From Cyanobacterium aponinum PCC 10605 (GTDB taxonomy: Bacteria > Cyanobacteriota > Cyanobacteriia > Cyanobacteriales > Cyanobacteriaceae): a stretch of DNA of 64,000 nt. The position numbers and the translations under genes were made by a program. Positions within the stretch are counted from its first letter, which is position 1, and each line of letters starts with the position of its first letter. Where the stretch lies: assembly GCF_000317675.1 (NCBI RefSeq), contig NC_019776.1, forward strand, positions 620,001 to 684,000, in the 5' to 3' direction. Under the pieces are notes generated by a model, which had not been told where the DNA came from, ran no database searches, and saw only the letters and a program-made list of their open reading frames with translations. Below, one piece after another: positions 39,749 to 47,305 of the stretch.

Positions 39749-40531
39749 ATGTCCATGCAGTTAACTATTGGTTGGCTTTATCCTAAATTAATGAGTACTT
39801 ATGGCGATCGCGGCAATGTAATTTGTTTACAAAGGCGTTGTCAATGGCGAGATTTAGATGTTTCTATTTTAGCCTTAGATCAAGAGAGTTCGATCGCATC
39901 TTTTCAGGAATTTGATTTGATAGTGGGGGGAGGGGCACAAGATAGACAGCAGGAAATAGTGATGCGTGATTTACAGGGAGAAAAAGCCCAGATTATCAAG
40001 GAAAAATTAACTTCAGGGATTCCGGGGGTATTTACTTGTGGTTCTCCCCAATTACTAGGGAAATATTATGAACCTGCTTTAGGGCAAAAGATTGAGGGAT
40101 TAGGTATTTTAGATTTAGTAACAAAACATCCGGGCATAAATGTACCCCGTTGCATTGGCAATGTGGCTTTTGATATTGTTGCTCCTACTTTAAAAGCCGA
40201 TTTAGAGGAAATGTTGGGGGAAGTGCCTACTGTTGTAGGGTTTGAAAATCATGGGGGCAGAACTTATTTAGGAGATGTTTCTCCTCTGGGCAAGGTAGTT
40301 AGTGGTTATGGTAATAATGGTGAGGATGGTTATGAAGGGGCTTTTTATCAAAATGCGATCGCAACTTATGCCCATGGGCCTCTTCTACCCAAAAATCCTT
40401 TTCTCGCAGATTGGTTAATCATAAAGGCGATCGAACACAAGTACCAAGAAAAAATCAGTCTTAATCCCTTAGATGATTATTTAGCCGATAATGGCCGCAA
40501 GGCCATGCTTAAAAGAATGTTAAACCAGTGA
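39749..40531 (+). CDS. gatD: CobB/CobQ-like glutamine amidotransferase, GatD type
   Basis: Class I glutaminase; in the MurT-GatD complex it supplies ammonia for amidation of lipid II D-glutamate. 260 residues: an N-terminal Rossmann-like part with YPKLMSTYGDRGNV typical of GatD, the nucleophile Cys97 in GVFTCGSPQLLGKYY, and the catalytic His in VGFENHGGRTYLG. The usual CGG around the nucleophile is CGS here. MurT is not next to it, although the two are often paired, so the partner must be elsewhere. No clear Shine-Dalgarno; a heptad array immediately precedes the ATG. Confidence 0.85.
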   Translation: MSMQLTIGWLYPKLMSTYGDRGNVICLQRRCQWRDLDVSILALDQESSIASFQEFDLIVGGGAQDRQQEIVMRDLQGEKAQIIKEKLTSGIPGVFTCGSPQLLGKYYEPALGQKIEGLGILDLVTKHPGINVPRCIGNVAFDIVAPTLKADLEEMLGEVPTVVGFENHGGRTYLGDVSPLGKVVSGYGNNGEDGYEGAFYQNAIATYAHGPLLPKNPFLADWLIIKAIEHKYQEKISLNPLDDYLADNGRKAMLKRMLNQ

Positions 40532-40555
40532 ATTTCAGGAAGTGCAAGGGGTAAG

Positions 40556-40605
40556 AGGCAAAAGGCAAGAGGCAAACCCCCCTTTATCCCCCCTCTCGAG
40601 GGGGG
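40556..40605. repeat. AGGCAAR heptads plus C/G hairpin between gatD and pstS
   Basis: Three AGGCAAR units (40556-40576) run into C runs and a near-perfect hairpin at 40588-40605 (CCCCCCTC with GAGGGGGG). It lies between the convergent gatD and pstS genes and could stop both transcripts. Confidence 0.7.
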
Positions 40606-40652
40606 AGGGCAAAAGTGTTTAATTAACTTCCCCTATCTAACCCCGTTACTTA

Positions 40653-41699
40653 TCAATACACATAACCTTCTTTATCTTCAGACGCATAAGTTTTGGTTAA
40701 AAGTTCATCAATACTAGCATTTAATACTGGTTTGCCATTAAAAACCGTACCAACGTGATTTTTTTCAAAATGAATTAAGGCTAGATTATAAGCAGATTCT
40801 GGTAGAGGTAAATAGCCCACTGTCTCCACAACATTTTGAGCTTCTGCTAAATAAAATTTGACAAATTTTTGTAGGGCAGGGTTTTCTTGAGCTTTTTTAG
40901 CGTTGATATAGATGAATAGAGGTCTTGTTAAAGGGCGATAAGTATTATTTTTAATAGTTTCATCTGAGGGTAAGATACCACCATTGCCATTGTCAATGGC
41001 TACTGCTTTGAGTTTATCTTGATGCTGTTTATAATAAGCAAAACCAAAATAGCCTAAGGCATTAGGATCTTGTATTACGCCCTGAACTAAAGCCTCGTCA
41101 TTTTCACTAAAAACATAATCATTACGACTACTATCTTCAGCTCCGACAATAGCGGAAGTAAAGAATTCAAATGTACCAGAGTCTCTTCCCGGTCCAAATA
41201 AATTAACTGTTTTGTCGGGCCATTGACTGTTTATCTGACTCCAGTTTTCAATTTTGTTTTCCGCCGATGGTTGCCAAAGAGTTTTTAATTCTTCCACTGT
41301 CATCGTATTTGCCCAATCATTACTGGGATGAATAACTACTGTTAAAGCATCAAAAGCAATGGGTAATTCAATATAGGCAATATTATTTTTTTTACATTCT
41401 TCCATAAAACGTTGAGGTATGGGCACAGAGGCATTATTTATATCTGTTTCCCCTTGACAAAATTTTTCAAAACCTCCTATCGAACCTGATAAGCCGACTT
41501 TGACTTCCACAGGGGCATTTTCTTTCTGATTAAAATTAGATGCGATCGCTTCTGTAACTGGATATACTGTACTAGATCCATCAATAAGAATTGTCTGATT
41601 TTCCTGAGAAGATTGACTACCACAAGCAGAAATTAGTCCCACAATTCCTAAAGGAATCCCAATTTTTTTTACAGTTGTCAAGACATTTATATTGAACAT
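40653..41699 (-). CDS. pstS: Phosphate-binding lipoprotein PstS/SphX type
   Basis: Periplasmic phosphate-binding component of the Pst ABC transporter or stand-alone SphX. 348 residues; lipoprotein signal with lipobox LISAC, lipidated Cys at 26. Phosphate-site motifs are IDGSSTVYPVTEAIA, GLSGSIGGFEKFCQGETDI (with the Gly/Ser loop) and GPGRDSGTFEFFTSAIV. The PstCAB permease genes are not in the window. The length and the extra segments resemble SphX. A tandem Pho-box-like sequence lies about 100 bases upstream. Confidence 0.9.
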   Translation of the reverse strand: MFNINVLTTVKKIGIPLGIVGLISACGSQSSQENQTILIDGSSTVYPVTEAIASNFNQKENAPVEVKVGLSGSIGGFEKFCQGETDINNASVPIPQRFMEECKKNNIAYIELPIAFDALTVVIHPSNDWANTMTVEELKTLWQPSAENKIENWSQINSQWPDKTVNLFGPGRDSGTFEFFTSAIVGAEDSSRNDYVFSENDEALVQGVIQDPNALGYFGFAYYKQHQDKLKAVAIDNGNGGILPSDETIKNNTYRPLTRPLFIYINAKKAQENPALQKFVKFYLAEAQNVVETVGYLPLPESAYNLALIHFEKNHVGTVFNGKPVLNASIDELLTKTYASEDKEGYVY

Positions 41700-41799
41700 A
41701 TTGTCATTTCAAACTTTTTTGATATGTTTTTATTTTATACTTTTTTCTATAAAAAAATACAGGAAATTTATTAAAGTTAACTTAATTCTAAATACTACT

Positions 41800-41818
41800 T
41801 TTAACCTATTCTTAATTT
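41800..41818 (+). promoter_or_regulatory. Candidate Pho box (tandem YTTAAYYW)
   Basis: TTTAACCT, three bases, then CTTAATTT: both eight-base units fit the cyanobacterial Pho box consensus and its three-base spacing exactly. It lies in the 349-base region 41700-42048 between the divergent pstS and exporter genes, oriented toward the exporter rather than pstS. Nothing else recognisable is in that spacer. Confidence 0.45.
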
Positions 41819-42048
41819 ACTAAAATTGATTATTAAATTTAGTTATACAAGTTATGGGAATTAGGGAGAAATTGGCAGACAACCAGTTAAGTCAATAAAA
41901 CAGCTTATTCTGACAACGAATCGATATTTATGCTCCGTCATTTACCTTCTCATCCACTCTTTCTTCAATAAGGTAACGACATAAAACAAAACAAAGTAAC
42001 ATAATTCTGATTAATATAAAGAAATGTAACAAAAATAGAATTAAATAA

Positions 42049-43062
42049 ATGGATCTAAAATTCAAGTCCCATTGGTTATTTTTTCAGCCAGTAATTTTAA
42101 TTTCACCTTTTTTTTTCTGGGGCACAGCAATGGTAGCGATGAAAAGCGTTATTCCCCAAACAACTCCTTTATTTATGGCAGGGGTGAGAATTTTTCCCGC
42201 AGGGTTGCTAATTTTGTTAGTGGCTTTGATGTTGGGCAAATCTCAAGCTATTTCCCTTCGGGGTTGGTTATGGATTTGTTTTTTTGCCTTAGTAGATGGT
42301 TGCTGTTTTCAAGGATTTATTGGGGAGGGGTTGATGCGTACTGGTGCTGGTTTGGGTTCTGTGATGATTGACTCTCAACCCTTAGCAGTGGCGATTATGT
42401 CTCGTTGGCTATTTAAAGAAGTTATCGGTTTTTGGGGATGGTTAGGCTTATTAACTGGAATTGTGGGCATTAGTTTAATTGGTTTGCCTGATGAATGGAT
42501 TTTAAGAGGTTTACAAGGGGATTTTACTGGTTTTAATTGGAGTTGGAATGGTTTATTTGATAATGGTGAATGGTTAATGTTACTAGCTTCTTTATCGATG
42601 GCAGGAGGCACGATTATGATTCCTTTCGTGTGTCGTCATGTGGATGCAGTGGTGGCAACTGGTTGGCATTTGGTTATTGGTGGTTTGGTGTTATTTTTAT
42701 TTAGTTTTCAGTATGAAACGAATCAATGGATTAATCTTGATTTAAACTCATGGTTACTTTTATCTTATGCTACTATTTTCGGAAGCGCGATCGCATATGG
42801 GGTATTTTTTTTCCTCGCTTCAAAGGGAAATTTAACTAGCCTTAGTGCTTTAACTTTTTTAACTCCCGTATTTGCGCTAACTTTTGGTAATTTATTACTA
42901 GAAGAAAAACTTTCTGATCTACAATGGCAAGGAGTATGGCTAACCTTAGTTAGTATTTATTTGATTAATCAAAGGGAAAAAATCAGTAAATTTATGTTTA
43001 GGGAAAACCTGTATTTTTTCTTAAAAAAATTAAAACAAACACAAACTACTAATAAAGAATAA
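42049..43062 (+). CDS. EamA/DMT-family membrane transporter
   Basis: 337 residues with ten predicted membrane helices in two EamA halves (PFFFWGTAMVAMKSVIPQTT in the first; TIFGSAIAYGVFFFLASKGN in the second). The family includes amino-acid, nucleotide-sugar and drug exporters; the substrate cannot be read. The length exceeds the usual ~300 because of an extended loop between helices 5 and 6 (about residues 145-170) and a Lys-rich tail. Divergent from pstS; a Pho-box-like site lies ~230 bases upstream. Confidence 0.85.
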   Translation: MDLKFKSHWLFFQPVILISPFFFWGTAMVAMKSVIPQTTPLFMAGVRIFPAGLLILLVALMLGKSQAISLRGWLWICFFALVDGCCFQGFIGEGLMRTGAGLGSVMIDSQPLAVAIMSRWLFKEVIGFWGWLGLLTGIVGISLIGLPDEWILRGLQGDFTGFNWSWNGLFDNGEWLMLLASLSMAGGTIMIPFVCRHVDAVVATGWHLVIGGLVLFLFSFQYETNQWINLDLNSWLLLSYATIFGSAIAYGVFFFLASKGNLTSLSALTFLTPVFALTFGNLLLEEKLSDLQWQGVWLTLVSIYLINQREKISKFMFRENLYFFLKKLKQTQTTNKE

Positions 43063-43183
43063 TCAGCTCTTATACAGTAGTGATGATAAATTATTAGAAA
43101 ATAACTATTTGTTATAAACCTTATAATGTATTGGACAAATTATAACAAAAATAAATTTTTGATAAATTAACAGTTTTTATTTC

Positions 43184-43211
43184 ACCTGACACCTGACACC
43201 TGCAACCTGAT
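43184..43211. repeat. ACCTGAC heptad array
   Basis: Four consecutive units starting ACCTG (two exact ACCTGAC). Lies 25 bases before the glutaredoxin remnant. Confidence 0.75.
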
Positions 43212-43235
43212 ACCTTTTACTAAGCAAGACAATTA

Positions 43236-43370
43236 ATGATACAAAGAACAGAAGGAAAAAAAACAGTTCCTCAAATTTTTATTAATAATAAATCTATAGG
43301 TGGTTGTAATGAATTGTACCAGTTAGAAAGTGAATCTAAACTTAATTTTTTACTTAGTCAATCTCCATAA
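43236..43370 (+). pseudogene. Glutaredoxin remnant, N-terminal active-site half missing
   Basis: A 44-residue frame (ATG 43236, TAA 43368-43370) reads as the second half of a monothiol/dithiol glutaredoxin: KTVPQIFINNKSIGGCNELY is the cis-Pro TVP loop and GG-C/D glutathione-binding region, followed by the final helix. The CPYC active-site half is absent: upstream the frame meets a stop at 43221, and ACCTGAC repeat DNA lies where the missing part would be. It is either a decayed gene whose 5' half was replaced by repeats or a short expressed fragment. Confidence 0.75.
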
Positions 43371-43405
43371 CTTATATATAGCAATTATTAATTTTAGAAG
43401 CAATC

Positions 43406-44368
43406 ATGACAGCCGATGAGATACTCAGATTATACGATCAAGGGGAAAGAAATTTTAGTAATTCTGATTTATCCAGAGAAGATATAATTGGAGCAAACAT
43501 AACCCAAATTGACTTAAATAGAAGTAATTTAAGTTGGGCTAATTTAAGTGGAAGTGATTTAAGTGGTGGAAATTTATCCAGAGCTGATTTAATTCATAGT
43601 CGTTTTATAAGTGCAAAATTAATCAGTGTAAACTTGAGTAATAGTAATCTTAGTTATGGGGATTTAAGTTGGACAAACTTAAACAGTGCTAACTTATCTC
43701 AAGCAGATTTAAGCTACTGTAATTTGAGTAAATCTTCATTAATTAATAGTGATTTTAGTTATGCAAATTTACAAAATTGTAAACTAACAAAAGCTAATTT
43801 TATGGGGGCTAATTTTACTAGGGCTAATTTATCAGGGGCAGATTTATCGGGTGTAAATTTAACGGGGGCAGATTTTACAAGGGCGGATTTATCGGGTGCA
43901 AATCTTCAAGGATGTGATTTAGAGGAGGCTAATTTGCGTTGTGCTGATTTGTCTAAAAGTATTTTGCGAAATGCTGATTTGAGTGAAAGTATTTTACAGG
44001 GAGTCAATTTGGAAAATGCTAATTTAAGGGGTGCAAATTTCAGTGGGGCAGTCTTGAAAAATACCAATGTTGATTATCAAATAAAATTATCAGAGTTAAA
44101 TATTAAGTCTCCTCACAAAAATAAAATTGTTTTTACGGGGGCAAATTTACAAGAAGTTGTTTTAGAAAATGCCATTATCAAAAATAGTATTTTTAGTTAT
44201 GCTTGTTTGTTTAAAGCTAATTTAACAGAGGCATCTTTTCACCGTGCGAGTATGATTGATGCTTATTTATCCCATGGGGATTTAAGGGGGGCAAATTTAC
44301 GCAGTAGTGCTTTAAGTGGTGTAATTTTGACTGGTACAACCATGCCAGATGGTTCAATTCATCCTTAG
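43406..44368 (+). CDS. Pentapeptide-repeat protein
   Basis: 320 residues, nearly all A(D/N)LXX repeats (for example ADLSGVNLTGADFTRADLSG), folding as a right-handed four-sided beta helix. A short non-repeat head (MTADEILRLYDQGERNFSN) is typical of cyanobacterial members. An interruption near 220-245 (SELNIKSPHKNKIVFTG) separates two coils. No signal peptide, so cytoplasmic. Function cannot be inferred from the repeats. Monocistronic; 28 bases separate its stop from the end of the convergent next gene. Confidence 0.9.
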   Translation: MTADEILRLYDQGERNFSNSDLSREDIIGANITQIDLNRSNLSWANLSGSDLSGGNLSRADLIHSRFISAKLISVNLSNSNLSYGDLSWTNLNSANLSQADLSYCNLSKSSLINSDFSYANLQNCKLTKANFMGANFTRANLSGADLSGVNLTGADFTRADLSGANLQGCDLEEANLRCADLSKSILRNADLSESILQGVNLENANLRGANFSGAVLKNTNVDYQIKLSELNIKSPHKNKIVFTGANLQEVVLENAIIKNSIFSYACLFKANLTEASFHRASMIDAYLSHGDLRGANLRSSALSGVILTGTTMPDGSIHP

Positions 44369-44397
44369 ATTTAAGATTAAACTTTCTATTTTTTCAT

Positions 44398-44847
44398 CTA
44401 GTTAGCTAAAGATAATTTTTTTCTGATGGTTAAACAGTTACGATTATCAGAAATGCGATCGTATCTTAAATCATCGGCTATTTTTTGCAAAATTTCAACC
44501 CCTCTCCCTCCCGTTGCAAATTCTCCTTGATGATTAACCCTTTGTTTCAATGATTCTAACTGGAAAGGTTGCCCAAAATCCCATACCTGAATTTTTATTT
44601 CTTCTTCGCTGATATTAATTTCTATTTCAATAATAGTTTCGGGGGGTTTATTTTTATGGGCATGGCGCACAGCATTAGTAAAAGCCTCCGCTAAAGCTAA
44701 CTGAGACTGTAACCAATCTTTCTCACTAATCCATTCTTGTCTAAGAGTTTCAAATCGAGATAAAACTTCTTTGAGATAGATTAAATCACTTTTTACTCTG
44801 AATGATATGTGTTGAGTAACTTCCAATTTTCCCACAATCCCCCGCAA
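44398..44847 (-). CDS. Anti-sigma regulatory factor-type (RsbW-like) serine kinase/ATPase
   Basis: GHKL ATPase domain as in RsbW/SpoIIAB: ALAEAFTNAVRHAHKNKP is the N box, VWDFGQPF the G1 box and ATGGRGVEILQKIADD the G2 box. In this family the protein phosphorylates an anti-sigma antagonist and controls partner-switching. 149 residues from a TTG at 44847; no ATG is available, and an in-frame GTG at 44835 or TTG at 44826 are alternative starts. Antagonist and phosphatase genes are not adjacent. Confidence 0.82.
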   Translation of the reverse strand: MRGIVGKLEVTQHISFRVKSDLIYLKEVLSRFETLRQEWISEKDWLQSQLALAEAFTNAVRHAHKNKPPETIIEIEINISEEEIKIQVWDFGQPFQLESLKQRVNHQGEFATGGRGVEILQKIADDLRYDRISDNRNCLTIRKKLSLAN

Positions 44848-44925
44848 TTTTTCGCTCTTATCTCAATCTAAATTAAACTACTATTAGATAAAGTTATTCT
44901 AGCCTAAATTAATACCAGCCATATT

Positions 44926-45831
44926 ATGACTATTACACCTTCAACTCAGTATTATAATTGGAATAAATATAAGTGTGCTTACACCAGTTATAATACAGAA
45001 TCGAATTTTCCTTATGCCATAATTTTAATTCATCCTATCGGAGTTGGTTTGTCGGGTATTTTTTGGCATCGTTTTCTTTCAAACTCAACTGTTTCGGAGT
45101 CACAAATTCCTATCTATAACCCTGATTTATTGGGGTGTGGTGAAAGTGATTTAGTACGTTTAGCTTATGATCCAAAAGACTGGGCTAGTCAACTCAATCA
45201 TTTTATAATGAATGTGGTCAAAAAACCAGTTATTTTAGTTGTTCAAGGGGCATCTTTCCCTATTGCAATTTATATGAGTGCTGGAGATTTAAAATGTGAT
45301 TTAATTAAGGGTTTAATTTTGTCTGGGCCTCCTGCTTGGAATATTATGATTAACGGGGGAAATTTAAGGGTTAGTGAAATTATTTGGAATCTGTTTTTTG
45401 ATAGTTTTATTGGTTCTTTATTTTACCAATATGCCCGTCGTCGAGATTTTATTAAATCGTTTTCTATCAAGGAATTGTTTGGAGAAGAAAAGGATGTTGA
45501 TGATGAATGGCTAGATATGTTAGAAAAAGCAGCTACTAATTCTATGAGTCGCTATGCTGTTTTTTCTTTTCTGGCTGGTTTTTGGCGAAAAGATTACTCA
45601 AAATTAATGGCAAAATTAGATCAAAAAATTTTATTATTAATGGGCGAAAAAGCAACAAGTGTAAGTAAAGAAGGTTTTAAAGAAACACCTGATCAAAGAA
45701 TAGAATTATATCAGAAAAATATTCCTAATTTAACAGGGAAGAAGTTGAAAGGAAGAAATGTTTTACCCTATGAGTCAACGGAAGATTTTGTCAAAGAAAC
45801 AATTAATTTTTGTCAATCTTTTACTAATTAA
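44926..45831 (+). CDS. Alpha/beta-hydrolase fold protein
   Basis: 301 residues with the oxyanion segment ILIHPIGVGLSGIFW, the strand/acid region YNPDLLGCGESD and a nucleophile elbow VVQGASFPIAI with Ser as GxSxP rather than GxSxG. A cap region with WRKDYSKL-type helices follows. Substrate unknown; the GASFP elbow recurs in cyanobacterial members from memory. Divergent from the anti-sigma gene, 78 bases apart. Confidence 0.8.
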   Translation: MTITPSTQYYNWNKYKCAYTSYNTESNFPYAIILIHPIGVGLSGIFWHRFLSNSTVSESQIPIYNPDLLGCGESDLVRLAYDPKDWASQLNHFIMNVVKKPVILVVQGASFPIAIYMSAGDLKCDLIKGLILSGPPAWNIMINGGNLRVSEIIWNLFFDSFIGSLFYQYARRRDFIKSFSIKELFGEEKDVDDEWLDMLEKAATNSMSRYAVFSFLAGFWRKDYSKLMAKLDQKILLLMGEKATSVSKEGFKETPDQRIELYQKNIPNLTGKKLKGRNVLPYESTEDFVKETINFCQSFTN

Positions 45832-45917
45832 TCAGAAATAATAGTAAAGGCTTCTATTACTTTGAGTATAAAAATTGTGGCTCTATCACTTTGAGTATGT
45901 AAATGATTAGTTAGGGT

Positions 45918-46004
45918 AGGCAAGAGGCAAGAGGCAAGAGGGGATTATTAAATAATAATTTCTAAACTTTTATTCAACCTGACATCTAATACCTACCAAC
46001 TGAA
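45918..46004. repeat. AGGCAAG and degenerate ACCTGAC heptads
   Basis: Three exact AGGCAAG units at 45918-45938 and four degenerate ACCTNAY-type units at 45977-46004 in the spacer before the glycosyltransferase gene. Confidence 0.6.
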
Positions 46005-46096
46005 AACTTTTTTAAGAAATAAAAAAAATGTCTTGCCATTTTTAGATTTCCAATAATAATTCCTACTTGCTAAATTGATATTAATTCTTCATTGTG

Positions 46097-47305
46097 ATGA
46101 AAATAGCTTATTTAATTAATCAATATCCGAAAGTTAGTCATAGTTTTATTCGGCGAGAAATTATTGCTTTGGAATCTTTGGGAGTCACTATTAAAAGATT
46201 TTCCGTTAGAAAAATTGGTGATGAATTAGTTGATGATGAAGATAAGGAAGAATTATTAAAAACAAGATTTATTCTTGAGTTGGGAATTAAAGGATTACTG
46301 TTTTATCTACTGAGGGTGATTTTGTTTCAACCTCTTAATTTTATAAAAGCCTTGATTCTGACTTTCAAAATCGGTTATCGTTCGGAACGAGGAGTCATGG
46401 TTAATTTAATATATTTGGTAGAGGCTTGTGTTTTGTCATTTTGGCTAAAACAAGAGCAAATAAGGCACATACACGCCCATTTCGGGACAAATTCAACGAC
46501 GGTTGCTATGCTCACAAGTTTATTGGGAAATATCTCCTATAGCTTTACTATTCATGGCCCTGAAGAGTTTGATAAACCAGATGCGATCGCACTTTCTGAA
46601 AAAATCAAGAGAGCTACATTTGTGGTGACGATTAGTAACTACGGCAAAAGTCAAGTTTATCGTTGGTGTGAGTATCAAGACTGGCAAAAAGTCCATGTTA
46701 TTCACTGTGGCTTAGATGAGAAGTTTATTCAAGCAGAAATTACTCCTATTCCTTCAGAAAATAATCTAGTTTGCGTTGGTAGGTTATGTCCACAAAAAGG
46801 GCAATTATTATTGTTAGATGCGATCGCAAGATTAAAACAAAAAGGAATAATTTGTCAACTTACCCTTGTTGGGGATGGAGAATTAAGGCAAGAAATAGAA
46901 AAATTAGCAGAAAAATTACACATCAAATCACAAATAAATATTACGGGATGGGCTAGTAGTGAAGAAGTGAAAATGAAAATTAACGAAGCAAAATTAATGG
47001 TAATACCCAGTTTTGCCGAAGGTTTACCCGTAGTAATCATGGAATCTTTTGCACTAGGAAGACCTGTTATTAGTACATACGTTGCAGGAATACCTGAATT
47101 AGTAGTTGAAAATGAATCAGGATGGTTATGTTTTGCGGGAGATGTGGAAAGTTTAACGGAAAAATTAGAAAAGGCATTGAGTTTATCCCCAGAAAAATTA
47201 AATCAAATAGGAATAATAAGCAAGAAAAAAGTTAAGTATAATCATGATATAGAAATAGAAGCGAAAAAGTTAAAAAACTTGTTTGAGATAGTAGTTACAA
47301 ACTAA
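46097..47305 (+). CDS. Glycosyltransferase, GT4 family (exopolysaccharide type)
   Basis: Retaining GT-B enzyme transferring a sugar from a nucleotide-sugar. 402 residues from ATG 46097 (a GTG lies one codon earlier). The N-terminal half has KIAYLINQYPKVSHSFIRRE and HIHAHFGTNSTT, typical of WcaL/colanic-acid-like enzymes; the C-terminal half carries VGRLCPQKGQLLLLDA and the EX7E signature in FAEGLPVVIMESFALGRPVI. Its stop overlaps the start of the FHA gene by one base (TAATG), coupling the two. Acceptor unknown; capsule or slime polysaccharide is likely. Confidence 0.9.
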   Translation: MKIAYLINQYPKVSHSFIRREIIALESLGVTIKRFSVRKIGDELVDDEDKEELLKTRFILELGIKGLLFYLLRVILFQPLNFIKALILTFKIGYRSERGVMVNLIYLVEACVLSFWLKQEQIRHIHAHFGTNSTTVAMLTSLLGNISYSFTIHGPEEFDKPDAIALSEKIKRATFVVTISNYGKSQVYRWCEYQDWQKVHVIHCGLDEKFIQAEITPIPSENNLVCVGRLCPQKGQLLLLDAIARLKQKGIICQLTLVGDGELRQEIEKLAEKLHIKSQINITGWASSEEVKMKINEAKLMVIPSFAEGLPVVIMESFALGRPVISTYVAGIPELVVENESGWLCFAGDVESLTEKLEKALSLSPEKLNQIGIISKKKVKYNHDIEIEAKKLKNLFEIVVTN

